Of a stretch of DNA of 56,361 bases, positions 40,024 to 52,308 are shown one piece after another. The stretch comes from Nemertoderma westbladi (Eukaryota > Xenacoelomorpha > Nemertodermatida > Nemertodermatidae). The DNA is taken from contig JAUCBJ010005857.1 in NCBI GenBank assembly GCA_032718475.1, forward strand, positions 1-56,361, in the 5' to 3' direction. The translations under genes were made by a program, and so were the position numbers. The notes below the pieces were generated by a model. It was not told the DNA's origin and searched no databases. It was given only the letters and a program-made list of their open reading frames with translations. Each line of letters begins with the position of its first letter. The first letter of the stretch is position 1.

Positions 40024-40475
40024 TTATAGTTCATGAAACGAACAAATATCATTATTGTTATGAAAGTGACACCGAACATTGTAATCAACATGCATTTCGT
40101 TAATTCCCAATTTTTCCAACAACTTGGCATTAATTCCTAATTCATCTTTAAGTATCATTAGTTTACAAATTTCTCTAAAATATATATTTTTTAATGATGA
40201 TAGGCGCCATTTAATAAAACGCAAAAATATATCATGTGTAAAGAAACCATATTCCCACGGATTGATTAGTTTTTTCACGTACATTTTTTACATGTAAATG
40301 ATCTAAAGGCAAAAGTTCAATGTGTAGTGGTGCTTGAATCAAATATGATTCAATCCTACGACTTGTTTTAGATAAGTCACAGATTGAGAACTCCTTAAAT
40401 ATTATTCTATAGTTCCTATCATAAATTTGATGATACTGAAAGTCGATAACAATTGGAGAATTTTGACATTGTGTA
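40024..40475 (-). pseudogene. 'DFQ' family protein, copy 3 (divergent)
   Basis: The minus strand reads IVIDFQYHQIYD, IIFKEFSICDL, LIQAPLHIELLPLDHLHVKN, then after a shift near 40,277 INPWEYGFFTHDIFLRFIKWRL, KLMILKDELGINAKLLEKLGI, and a Cys/His tail (RCHFHNNNDICSFHEL). Residue similarity to copies 1 and 2 is moderate, so this is a different lineage of the element rather than a recent duplicate. Conservation of DFQ, KEF and the Cys/His pairs across lineages points to the functional residues. Confidence 0.65.
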
Positions 40476-40525
40476 TTAAATAGTTTTGGAAATCAATGGT
40501 TGTTATGAATGAAAATAAAAATTTG

Positions 40526-40920
40526 TTACAATGTTCTTTTATAGTATTTCATAAGCCAGTCGATGAGGATTACTTCGTTCAATTCTAAATCTGAAGTAAA
40601 AACTTTCATTGGGAATTTAGTTTTGACACGATTACTAAATAATATATACAGTAAAGTCCACAAGTACTTTTTGTTGGATCTTGAATCAATCGACGAGTAG
40701 TCCTCCATTGTACTGTATTTTTCTCCATCCATCTTTCAATTGACCTATTTCGATGACGTGGGCCAAAAGAGTTAAAAAGCTCCCCTTCATTATTTCTAAC
40801 ATAAACAGTGACCCCTCTGATTATTTACAATAAACCCAAAATCCTGACGTGATTTATTTATTCTTGGTAAATTGTCGGTAGCAAATGCGCCTAAATACTG
40901 TAATGTGGTCCTACTGGAAA
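40526..40920 (-). pseudogene. Adenain-like protease, copy 3 (divergent)
   Basis: The minus strand carries YLGAFATDNLPRINKSR and FGFIVN, then near 40,795-40,805 a break at the His region (RGHC in one frame, VTVYVRNNE in the next). ELFNSFGPRHRNR, WRTTRRLIQDP, KSTCGLYCI with the Cys, and ELNEVILIDWLMKYYKR follow to the stop at 40,526. It confirms the catalytic layout seen in copy 1. Confidence 0.7.
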
Positions 40921-41019
40921 GCAGTAGGTATGTACAGTACAGTACATCAATTTGTCAATATATATTTCTCGATGTGCGTTAATCTACCATATATATACTG
41001 TATCCAGCTATTCCACCTG

Positions 41020-41338
41020 TAAATATTTTGCTACTGTAGTTGGATAATTGTGTCTCCGCGAGGAGCGTGTAATGTGTAGACTTTCTGCACGCTCAACCAT
41101 TTCTGAACCTGCTTGTATTTGAGGTTTGCAGCGCAATTGCTAATTTTTTTATACTGCTGAACCCACCAGGATTTCCAGTATCATAATATATCCGTGTAAG
41201 CTTTTTTTCTTTTTTTTTCGATAGAATCCACTGTGTCCAAACCTTATCACATGCACAATTAATTAGGAGCCCGCTCAAAGAGCAGGGATAGTTACTGTCA
41301 GAATAAATTGTCAGTGAGGGATATATATAGCTATCCAT
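41020..41338 (-). pseudogene. Integrase N-terminal fragment, copy 3
   Basis: The frame at 41,093-41,338 includes LTRIYYDTGNPGGFSSIKKLAIA, equivalent to LLRIYLDPSSPAGFASIAKLAKA of copy 1. In a second frame at about 41,040-41,100 the bases for the KV.TLHAPRG segment are seen. It stops before the catalytic core. It lies directly upstream of the protease relic, so capsid and penton-like genes are deleted in this copy. Confidence 0.65.
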
Positions 41339-44338
41339 AGTCTATCCATCCATCCATCCATAGGCTATCCATACTGTATACCGGAATTTCAGTTTCGTAC
41401 ACTTCCTGCCTAGCTTTTTTTATTAAATTTTCCAAGTGCATTGTTTTGTTGGTTCATAATCGCGTTACAAAATTTTACATCGTTTCTATGTGTGGTATTT
41501 GTATTGATATTTTTTCGTTGTTTTTTGATATTATTTTGTCGCGAAATTAAATGTATATAGACATTCATTGACTGCTGTGGCAAAGGAATACATAGAGAGT
41601 TGGCTTTGGGGCATTATTATGAGGGCCTGACTCATTTGAATGCAGCCCTATTAATTAATTAACGGCACTGTGCTTATGAGAATTCAATCAGCTGGACTAC
41701 TTCTTATCGATATTCTTATAGGATTGATTCACTGGGAAGAGATATTCAGCTGACGGGGTAGTACATTATAAACAGTTGATGTTTGATTACTGTCTGTGAT
41801 AGTGTGAGTGAGTAAACATAACCTTACTAAAACTTGGCAAGTAAAGTACTTTCTCTGCAGTTTGGGCGTATCCACACCAGCTGGTATTTCTATCATTGAG
41901 TCTATGGCAATTTTCGTATGGGGCTATTTTGCGAAATAAAAAATGACACTTTAATAATTTTTTCGAAACTCTTTTTCCACATCCTGGGCTTGAGCTGCGT
42001 CGAAGGATATAACTTTCATTGACGGACGAGCTATAGCTTCGGAGGAGCTCAGCTGATATACATATAAATAAATATTGATAGAGAATACATTTACAGTAAG
42101 AAGTCCTAACGGTCTTCTAATAATAATTACTGCATGCTGCCTTATCATGATTGTTTAGCTCACAGTTAAAGCAATAAATGACTTACAGGATTTTATATAT
42201 TAATTGTAATTGATCTAACAGTTGGAGCTTCTATAACACACTATAAATGGGGCCTTCGCACAGCACGAGACGCTGTTAACCAGAGTAAGAGTGCACTAAT
42301 AGTATTCTATAGAAAATTTCCCGCAATAAAGATACCGTAGTCGGAATTTCTTCATCAGTCTCAAAGTTTGGATACATTTTCTGTTTTAAAGAATGGAATG
42401 GACAGCAAGGTTGACGCTGAATTGTCGGTCATGCGTGGCGCCTTCATCAATACTATAGTATATAAATTGAAAAATAACTTGCGAATTAACATACTACGCT
42501 ACGCATTGGCCTACACACAAACACGTATAATCGGTCACCTTATATATAGGCTGGCTTGGCTTAGTGATTTTCAACGGATATTCCAATAATTGTGACTAAG
42601 CAATATCAGCGTTAACCAAAGCAGTAAACAAAGTTTGGGCAGCTGTTATTACTAGGAAATCTAATAAATATCAAGAATAAAGTTCATAAAATTTCAATTT
42701 TGGGCAAACATCGCAAATTTGGCGGTTGATTTTGTTGAAGTCTTTTAAGTAAAAATTATAATAAGTTCCAATATATAACAAGTTGTATACAACTAACTGT
42801 AGTACTGGATGGACTGGAGCTGTTGAATTCTCTCACATAGATTATAAATTTTAGATAGTAATTCAACACTGACAAATGGTCTTACGTCATCCAACTCAAC
42901 TGAATTGTGTATTCTAACAATGTGTAATTTTTATGAGGTTCATTAAATTAATTAAATGATTATTGATAATTATAATATTGCTTAATTAATGCTTATAATG
43001 CTAATAATAATTTTAATAATTAATTATTAAATAAATGGTAAAGTAATAGTAAATCATTTTTTGTAATATTGTAATATTAGGTAGGATGCTCTTTAATGTA
43101 GATAAATTTTACCGATGTTCCTTCCATCAATGTGATCGGCAAAATTCAACATCAAATTTCATCGTTCTTTGTCTGCTTCCACGTTACGCTCGATTTACCG
43201 AACAAGTTCGGGTATATTAATATTTTTCGATAAACAATAACTATTCGGAAAATGTATAAGTTTTCAGTTTAAGTGTTTAATGTCATTTTTAGTTTAGTAT
43301 AATTCGACTATTATTATATCAGTGTGGTTGAGTTTTGCATGAGTTGATAACTTTTAATACGAGCGAAACGAGTGCCCATTACGAGCAAAACGAGTGCCCA
43401 TATGCCAAAAAGCGTAAAACTCAACACACGAAAACAGAATATCTTAATTTTGCTAAAAAGTGATTGAAAGAGTGTTTTCCGTTACGTCTTTATATCGAAT
43501 AAATTATTTTATTTGAAAAACATTTAAAGTAGGCTTACATGGCCTACGTTACAGACTGCCTTTTCATCAGTGTCAAAGTTTGGCTAAAGTTTCCGTTTCG
43601 AGTAATGGACAGAAAAGTTAAATTTTTGTATCTTCTGTATATTTTGTATCTTTTGTATATTATATTATTATCACTTGATCGATTATAGACTATTTTGGCT
43701 TTTTTACGATGTTGCAAAAATCTATTTGCAAATCCTAAAAAAGATTTCAAGCTATTATGAAGCTGTGATTGGGTATTTTGAATTGCTATTAAACTGATTT
43801 GCAAATCGAGAAAAAAAAATCAAATTGGCCTAAATAAGCCACCGTACGCATATTTCCAATTGGGGTGTAGTTTCAGCCTATGGAAGTATATCTGGGGTTC
43901 TAATTGGATGTTTCTTCAATAAGCTCACCTCATTGGCTAACACTCTCCCATAGCCAAAAGGTGTGTCGGTTCAGCCCAATTGCCAGAAGGGGTGTCACTT
44001 GGGGGAAATCACTTTTATTACTTATAAATTTTACTTAGGCCTGCCTATACACCTTCCGTATTAAACAGGTAAATCACAATTATATTGTCATATTCACTAA
44101 TGCCTGCTGTTATTTGTTACCACACCATTTGTATTGGTTTTAGTTAATTAACAAATACTACTGCCATATATAATTATATTATATATTAATTCAGAATTAT
44201 TTTTGCGCGAGCCACGTACAGTAGTAGCCGAAGCATATGGGTTTTAACCACCGCACCGCTAGCGGGTGAAATGTCTAAACATTAAACAACCTCAATTTCT
44301 TACAGTACAGTGGTTGTCAGTAGTACTGACCTATTACT
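41339..44338. other. Spacer, no supported gene
   Basis: (ATCC)n at 41,341-41,362. A pair of diverged repeats (catcagt.tcaaagtttgg...atggacag) lies at about 42,352-42,412 and 43,563-43,613. A duplicated acgagYRaaacgagtgcccat occurs at 43,358-43,400. Frames at 41,951-42,148, 42,368-42,589 and 43,544-43,804 have no domain and low-complexity composition. Confidence 0.5.
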
Positions 44339-44472
44339 ACGGTGGCCCATAGTGGCCACTCCTTACTTACACAAAATATTTGCAGGATGCGCGCGCACAC
44401 ATAAAACACCACGCGCGCGCGCATCCTGCAAATATTTTGTGTAAGTAAGGAGTGGCCACTATGGGCCACCGT
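44339..44472. repeat. Perfect 58-bp inverted repeat (hairpin)
   Basis: Arms 44,339-44,396 and 44,415-44,472 are exact reverse complements, starting acggtggcccatagtggcca and ending gatgcgcgcgc next to an 18-base loop. No coding capacity. It could be a small foldback element or a hairpin RNA locus; flanking duplication is not obvious. Confidence 0.9.
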
Positions 44473-45076
44473 CCCACCGTACACTACTCACCTTATCCTG
44501 CTCCTTTGTGTAGCTTCAGTATAGAGTCATTATGAAATGACGGGGCGGCCTAATTCTAGTAGCTGGGGGTCTGAATTAAAGGCGATAGTAAACGTAACTG
44601 AATAAGCTCTATACTAACAGAGCCCGTATATTTGGGGATAGCATTTTGGCTTTTTGTAATCCATTGTATTGTGAAGTAAATTACACTTGTATGTAATAAT
44701 ACTTAGATGTTGAAGTTAAAAATTCACAAAACTCAGAATCAGCCACTCAAGCAATATAAATATCTCATTATACATTAGCCAATATATATGTCCACCTTTA
44801 CTACATACGCCTGGCTAGGAGTATTGATTAGCAAGCGGTTAGCATTAGGTATTGGCACCCTGGTAATCCGATAAAAAAAAAACCTGCATCTCATATGTAC
44901 TGAATGCGAGGTGGATACTAAATAAGTTACCAGACAGAGCCCGAGTTCGCTCCATTCTTTTCTGTGTATTGAGTACAGTACAGGCAGACATAGGTCAAAA
45001 TGGCTGAATGGTATTGCTGTATTTTGTCAGAAACTCAGCTGATTTATCCTACAGCCTCCTATTTATATTTAGGTTT
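44473..45076. other. Spacer, no supported gene
   Basis: No gene, repeat or RNA recognised. Confidence 0.4.
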
Positions 45077-45870
45077 AAGCCCGCTACACTGTCAGCACAT
45101 CGTAACGCCGACACTGTCGGCACAACGTAACGCCGACACTGTTGGCACAACGTAACGCCAACATTGTCGGCACAACGTAATACTGACACTGTCGGCACAA
45201 CATAACGCCGACACTGTCGGCACAACGTAACGCCGACACTGTCGGCACAACTTAACGTCGACATTGTCGGCACAACGTAACGCCAACACTGTCGGCAGAA
45301 CATAACGCCGACACTGTTGGCACAACGTAACGCCGACATTCTCGGCACAACGTAACGCCGACACTGTCGGCAGAACGTAACGCCGACACTGTTGGCACAA
45401 CGTAACGCCGACACTGTCGGCACAACGTAACACCGACACTGTCGGCACAACGTAACGCCGACACTGTTGGCACAACGTAACGCCAACACTGTCGGCACAA
45501 CGTAATACTGACACTGTCGGCACCACGTAACGCCGACACTGTCGGCACAACGTAACGCCGACACTGTCGGCACAACTTAACGCCGACATTGTCGGCACAA
45601 CGTAACGCCGACACTGTCGGCAGAACGTAACGCCGACACTGTTGGCACAACGCAACGCCGACATTGTCGACACAACGTAACGCCGACACTGTCGGCAGAA
45701 CGTAACGCCGACACTGTTGGCACAACGTAACGCCGACACTGTCGGCACAACGTAACACCGACAGTACTTTAGGCACAACGTAACGCCGACACTGTTGGCA
45801 TAACGTAACGCCGAGACTGTCGGCACAACATGCCGACACTGTGGGCACAACGTTATGCCGACACAGTGTC
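45077..45870. repeat. Minisatellite, 25-bp unit, about 30 copies
   Basis: Unit cgccgacactgtcggcacaa+cgtaa. It contains the palindrome gccgacactgtcggc, so each unit can form a small hairpin. Point variants (gttggc, ggcagaac, ccaac) are shared by non-adjacent units, suggesting multi-unit duplication. As 25 is not a multiple of three and the unit lacks stops, all minus frames stay open, giving Cys/Arg/Val-rich frames of 174-252 codons that are artefacts. The last copies (after 45,750) are degenerate. Confidence 0.95.
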
Positions 45871-45892
45871 GGTACAGCGTTTACACCCATAA

Positions 45893-48103
45893 CGTGCTAG
45901 CAGAACAACGAAATCTGCCTTGCCGCGGCATGACTGGTCCTCTCTGTTGCAACAGCCAAGTGTGAGATCCAGCTTCACACTACAGCTGAGCAACAGGTAT
46001 GAGGTTCTTGCCTCTGAGGCGGCAGATCACTGTGAGGGCTATACTGCCTTCACAGAGGCAGTTATGTTAGCAGCTGCAGAAACAGTTCCTGTATACCCTC
46101 GAAACAGGAAACGGGCCCCCTGGACTGACAACAAAATTCAGAAGTGCCGAAATGACCTCTACAAGGCGCAGAAAGAGTCCCGACTCAAACAGACTACAGC
46201 GGCCAAGAATGCAATTAAGGCTTCATCTAGGTCCCTGAACAGGCAGTACTCTGTTAATTTACAGGAGCTAATAAACCAACAGGTTGATGCCATCAATGAT
46301 GCTGACGGCAGCAGGCATAGGCATGGAGATCGATCAACTTGCTTTCTGGTCGAAAAAGCCAACCAACCACCAAGGTTAAGGCTGAATCACCAGCCGATCG
46401 CCTCAATGGTTGGAAGGCCCACTTTGAAAAGCTCCTCAATAATGACAGGGTATTGCCTGATAACTTTATAGAAGTAAAAGTATCTGAGTCTGTACTCCCA
46501 GATATTCCCATTGGTGATATCTCCTTTGCAGAAGTGAAGGCTGCTGCAAAGAGCATTAAGACCAATCGTGCCAGTGGAGTAGATGGTGTTCCCCCTGAGG
46601 TCTTTAAAATACCTGAGTGTTTAAAGCTCATCTATCCCATCATAGTAGACATGTACCGAACAACAAGAGTCCCACAAGAAATTAAAACAAATAAGTTGGT
46701 GCCAGTTCCCAAGAAGGGCAACCTAACTCTCTATGGTTCTTTTCGAGGAATCTCATTGATCTCGATTGCTGCAAAGCTATGCAATAGGATTCTATTAAAT
46801 CGCATCAGGGATGACTGCTCCGTGGAAATCAGAATGGGTTCCGTAAAGGTCGTGGGACCATGGAGCCCATTTTGGCACTTAGAAGGATAATTGAAGAGTT
46901 ATCAAAAAAGAAAGGCAGGCATCTGGCTGTTATCTTTGTTGACTTATTCAAGGCCTTTGATTCAGTCTCTCGTTCACGATGTTCAGCATACTTTCATTAT
47001 ATGGGATTCCTGATGAAATTATTGCAGCAATCAGATCAGTATACGATGGTTCGACAACATTTGTGTCTACTGTTGACGGTGACACAGAACCATTTGAAGT
47101 GTTATGGGGCGTCCTCCAAGGAGACACACTTGCACCATTCTTGTTCATTATTGTGGTTGACTATGTTCTACGCATGTCCTTAGATCATCATAATGATGAT
47201 GGGGTGATGATAACTCCACCTACTGGCTCCAGAAGTCGAGGAAATCCTGCCAAGTACCTAACTGATCTAGACTTTGCTGATGACTTAGGAGTACTCTCAG
47301 AATCACTAGAGGGAGCGCAACGGCTCCTCAGCTCATTAGAACATGCTGCTTCTAGTGTTGGTCTTTTTATTAACTCCAGAAAGACCAAAATTTTGACAGT
47401 TAACTTTGAAAGTCCTCAGCAAGTCTCTGATCGGATGAGCATAAGCTCAAAAGATGGTATGCTTGAGCATGTGGATGACTTCTGTTACCCGGGATCATAG
47501 ATCCGGAAGTCAGGGACAGGTTCAGGGTCAGAGGACCTTCGAATACGTAAGGGAAAGGCATGGGCAGCCTTGAATAGGCTTTCCAGGATTTGGAAGTCAC
47601 CGAGAATTAATCGGAAACTTAAGGTCCGATTATTTAGAGCAGCAGTAGTTCCAGTACTCCTCTATGGGAGTCCATGCTGTGCTCTAACTGCTGAGGACAC
47701 CAAATCTCTGGATGGCACATTCACAAGAATGCTACGCCGGGTTCATTGTGTCAAGTACAATGCACACATCTCCAACCAGACACTATATAACATTGGAGGT
47801 GTCTCATTGGTTCCCCCAAGCTTGACACTAGAACAAAATCGCCTCCGCTTTGCAGGACATTGCTTTCGCCGTGAGGACCAGCCAGTGCATAATCTTGTAC
47901 TTTGGCAGCCTCATGGAGTGAATAAGCATGGTGGACAGCCCATGACTTTCTTGAGACGCATCTTAAAGGGCACTGGCCTTGAAGATGCGGATGATCTAGC
48001 AAATGTCATGGGTGATAGGGAGTTGTGGCGGAGCAATTTTGTCGATAAGCCGGCACAGCATTCTTAAAAATGCAGCTGCAATGCAGCATGCCGATCCTAG
48101 TAG
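45893..48103 (+). mobile_element. LINE copy D, 5'-truncated with target-site duplication
   Basis: Starts mid-element (equivalent to 32,240 of copy B) and runs to the AGT tail. It is flanked by tacacccataa at 45,882-45,892 and 48,104-48,114, an 11-bp target duplication. Coding blocks: linker 45,920-46,330, RT N-terminal half 46,339-46,810, motif A block (VDLFKAFDSVSRS) in another frame at 46,860-46,980, motif C LDFADDLG in 46,979-47,500, and C-terminal domain 47,570-48,067. Breaks: changes near 46,305-46,345, a 10-bp deletion near 46,813, a 1-bp loss near 46,979, and a TAG near 47,499 followed by an insertion at about 47,515-47,532. It preserves the linker deleted in copy B. Confidence 0.9.
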
Positions 48104-48114
48104 TACACCCATAA

Positions 48115-49231
48115 AATCCCGTCTTACTGTTCAGATGAAAAATATAATTTTGGATATTTGGTTCACGGTCCTATTGAAAAGCTTGGGGTGTGTGGGTACG
48201 TGGTGGTGGGGGTGGTGTTGTGCGTGGCGGGTTGTTTGTGGGGTGGGGGGGGGGGGGGGGTGTGGCTTGGGGTGTGCGTGGCGGGTTGTGTGTGGGGGTG
48301 TGTGAGGGTGGGGCCGTGGGGGGGGGGGGGGTGGCTTGGGATGTGTGTGTGTGTGTCGGGTTGGGTTGGGGGGACTCGGGGTATGCGTGTCTGGGTGTCC
48401 TTGTCTGAGAGGAGCGGTGGCCGTTATGGGCTTCCGTATTAAGATGATTATTCCGTAGTTTTATATGAAGAACCTTAAGCGCAGAGATCAAAATTAATTT
48501 GGTACACAAGTAACTTTGCTTTGGTAATAATAACAATTAAAATGGAACTGTTAGTTTGCCACACCATCACCTCGAACGAAAAACGTCAATTAGTTACATT
48601 TATCAATAATAATATAATAAAAATATTGTATCTTAGATTGAGTACGAAAAACCATTCAATATCATTGAATATATTACTAACAGTCGTAATGAACGCACAT
48701 TGGTTTAAATAAATGACTAATTACTAGACGGGTTGCCAACGAGAATGGGGTAGTTGGATATCCTAAGGAACGCAATTTACTGGGTTCAGTGCCGGTAGTA
48801 CAGTAGTGCAGTAGTACAGTAGTGCAGGTGATAAATAATACTAATAGCACATAATATAAATTAGTAATTAAATTCAGTCAAAGATTTTAAATAAGCAGAC
48901 AATATTTATGCCCATACAGTATTACCGTATTAATATAATTTATTTGTGTTTGAGATTTATAATATCCTGAATGTATTAAATTAAATATTTATGTAAATAT
49001 CAATAGTAAAACGTGAAATGGGAATTTCAGACAATCAACCATATTAATCATATTTATACATCAATGCTGTTTCTGTGGAGATTTCTTCCGCGGGTTTATA
49101 TTGGTTGGCTGAAACATACAATCTGCCCCACATTGCGGTATATACAATAGGCAACTGTCTACGAAATAAACTAATTTGTGCACAGAAAACGAAATAATTA
49201 AATAAACTAAAGAAAAGTGTAAAACAATAGG
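48115..49231. other. Spacer with G-rich tract
   Basis: 48,185-48,400 is a G/T-rich low-complexity stretch with G runs of 10-20 (48,245-48,260; 48,319-48,331). All frames there are Gly/Val/Trp or Pro/Thr-rich artefacts. The rest is AT-rich with no gene. Confidence 0.5.
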
Positions 49232-49234
49232 GGT

Positions 49235-49554
49235 AGTTCAAAAAGGACGTCTGAGCTCAAAGTGAGGGGGTGGGGTGGGTGGGGGAAATACGCCAAGGAA
49301 ATAAACTGCATGAAATAAAGACGAAAGGTAAGAAACCTGTCCCACAATATGGAAATCGATCAGTTCGATTTTCGTGGGAGAACGTATACGAATACGTGGA
49401 TGTAATGTCTATGAATCTTCTTTACAATCAAATAATAGTAAAATTTGCATTTCATTGTACTTTTTATTCCGAAGTCAAAACAAGGGTGTAACGGGGGGAG
49501 GGGCGTTGAAAAAATTCGAAATCCCGTGATTCTCTCGGACATCCTTTTTGAATG
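49235..49554. mobile_element. Possible MITE
   Basis: Inverted ends ttcaaaaaggacgtctgag (49,237-49,255) and ctctcggacatcctttttgaa (49,532-49,552) match at about 17 of 19 positions. Both are followed inward by G-rich/C-rich blocks. Flanking aata on both sides is suggestive only. Confidence 0.45.
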
Positions 49555-52306
49555 CCAATAAACGACATCGCAATAAAGTACTGCACACAATGAAAGAAAA
49601 ATCTTGAGAACTTGTTCTAACAGCGCAAAACACACAAATTCAAAAAAATTTAATGTATTACCTTTTAAAGAAAAACAAAATATAAGTTTAGGCCTGCATA
49701 TCAAGCGACATTACAATATAGTATGGGGAAAGTATTACTTAGCGGCGGTTAAAAAGTTATTTCGGTACCAAATACAATACCGATATACAGCTAGCGTACT
49801 GATACCGTGGTATGATTTGTACACAAATATAAGAATAGGGTCCTCCAGATAAGGCAACCTCGTACGGGACACGTAAATGCGATATCCTGAAGAGTAGATA
49901 ATCCTTTATGCTATCGAATATAATATTAATATAAGTTTAGAATAACATTTTAATGACATTAGAATATGGGGGTGGGGTAAGACGCAACATAATAGACTTC
50001 AAAGTGAAGCATTTAAGGCTGACCCTACTAAAGATATCTTTAGTAGACTCAATTCTTCAGAAAACTCAACAAAAGCGTTTGATTTTCGAATTCCTGCAGT
50101 CGGCCGCAGTTGTGCAGCATTATCCCTTAAATTCTCATTGGTATCTATAGGCTCCAAAGAACGTAATGACAGTCATCAAAAACCCATAATGAACAAATGG
50201 GTACAACCGAACATATAAAATAAATTTATTGTTATGTAACAAGCTATAGGGCTTAACACAAACGGATGATCCATTATACCAATATTATATCACTACTGCC
50301 TAACTATTTCAATCATTAGTACACCATCTCATGGAATACAGTGGTGGTGAATGATACAGATGGGGTGAACTTGACGCAAATTGAACTCGGCAAATTACCT
50401 CATGTCAATTATCAACCAGGTTGCAGTGGCACGTTATCTTAACCTTAACAATAAACGAAAGGCAATATAACAGGTTACACCAGCGACGATTTCCCATGGA
50501 GAGGAATGAACTATGATTGCGTCAAGATACCACCCTATCTGGTGATGATTTTGGTGCGGTGTGTGTAATTAATAAAGTGATTATTTTAAAAAATACTTAA
50601 CCAATGGCGGCGTAATAAATGTATTTAATAAGTTAACTAATAATATTAACATTATGCACGGAAATTACAAAACAATAATCAAGAAAATCAAAATATAACG
50701 AAAATCAATAATATATTATAGAAAAATGCACAAAACAATCAATATATTTTATAGTCAACAGTTAATCGAATTGATTAAGTTACGATTAGAAACAGTACAG
50801 GTTTAACCAATAAACACATCTATACAGGCTAACAGCTGTACTGTTGTTATGGTAACTGTGTAAACAGGTTCGTTTGTACGTGTATCCAATGTTTCATGAC
50901 CCTCGATATTCGCAATTACTGCCCTCACTCCCACAACGCACGCCATTTAACGTCCAGATTTTGAATGATGTATCAACCACTGTAATGTTATATCTAAAAA
51001 AAAAGTTAATAATATGTGGTTTTTTATGCTATTCTTATAATTGAACGCCACCTTGATTGGTCAATAAAATTATTGAAAGTACTGTCACATATAAATATAT
51101 TAAATTAGTCTACGAACAAAGATCCGCGCAGAAACGGATCAAAATATTTCGAAGAGCTTGGACGAAGCTCTCATGCAGCCACTATCATCCTCAAACACAT
51201 TCTAAAATCATGATTAATGATATAAAAATAATTTATATAAAATATATGTATATTTTTAAATAATTAAGTACCTTAACCTATATTCACCCGCTATTTATAA
51301 CTCTGAATTATCCATCATAGAATAACTATCTGCTAAGGCCAGGCAATAATTCGCATTATGATGTCATTTTTGTAGACGCTTGATATAATTTTCATTCATA
51401 ATCATAATAATTTTCTTCAAGGAATTTGACTCCGTGAACACTAATATTATAAGCTTAATGATATCATCGATGCGAACAGATCAGATCACATCAGAGCAAA
51501 TCACATACTCAATTTAAGATATGGACGACCTTCGTGAAGACACATTAGCCGAGCTCAATAGTTTACAGCAAAACGTAGACGATAAGCTGATCCAAATCTT
51601 ATCTTATTGTCAATAGCAATAAAACAAAAATCAATCAATAATGCCAGCTAGTGGTGGATAGAAATAACACAATTTCCCTGGACGATTTCTGCTATCGCGG
51701 CTCAGGGATATGGAATTAGGATGAAGAAGACCTCACAAATAAGGGAAAGAAAGAACGACATCACCATTGTTGCTTGCCATATTTACCAACTTGGGGTTGA
51801 TAATGGTTGTCGCACAAAAAAAAAAGCATAAATACGACCGATCGATAAAAATATATCAAATAACAACCAAAGAAATTAAATTGATTTCTACCTGCTAGCT
51901 ATTTGTTTTAACTTTGTTAAAAGCTACTTGTTTTAATTTAATATATCTTAAACTGCGAAGCATAAAATCTATACAGCTCGTTCAACCTAATTGGCTCGAA
52001 AAAATATTAATGAATGCAGAAGTGAGAATCAGTATGTATGAGAGCGAGCAAACCCAGGACAAACAATGACTGGGAGAAACTCAGAACTGACAATGCAGTG
52101 AAGGATGCTTACACAGTAGAAGTTCAACAGCTTTAGTCCCGTTAGTGCTTTAGTCAATGGATGAAGACCAGTCTACCGATTTATATAATATACCAGAATA
52201 TAATTAAAAGCCCAACCCATTCCCCAGAAACCCAAACGAGAACAGTATGTGCCATGGTAAGGCTCTGATGTTACTTAGTTGTATGAGAGAAAATCTTAAG
52301 ATAGTC
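49555..52306. other. Spacer, no supported gene
   Basis: AT-rich, with short frames (49,604-49,852; 49,953-50,150; 51,057-51,263) that lack domains. No RNA gene recognised. Confidence 0.45.
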
Positions 52307-52308
52307 TA

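Noticed and set aside
45077-45870. 25-bp array as a CRISPR array
   Set aside because: Units are directly adjacent with no unique spacers, and the context is a eukaryotic genome.
45049-45890. Long Cys/Val/Arg-rich open frames on the minus strand (174, 252 and 212 codons)
   Set aside because: They are translations of the 25-bp minisatellite in all three frames; a stop-free unit keeps every frame open.
48158-48536. Gly/Val/Trp-rich and Pro/Thr-rich frames
   Set aside because: Low-complexity G/T tract; no domain and no codon structure.
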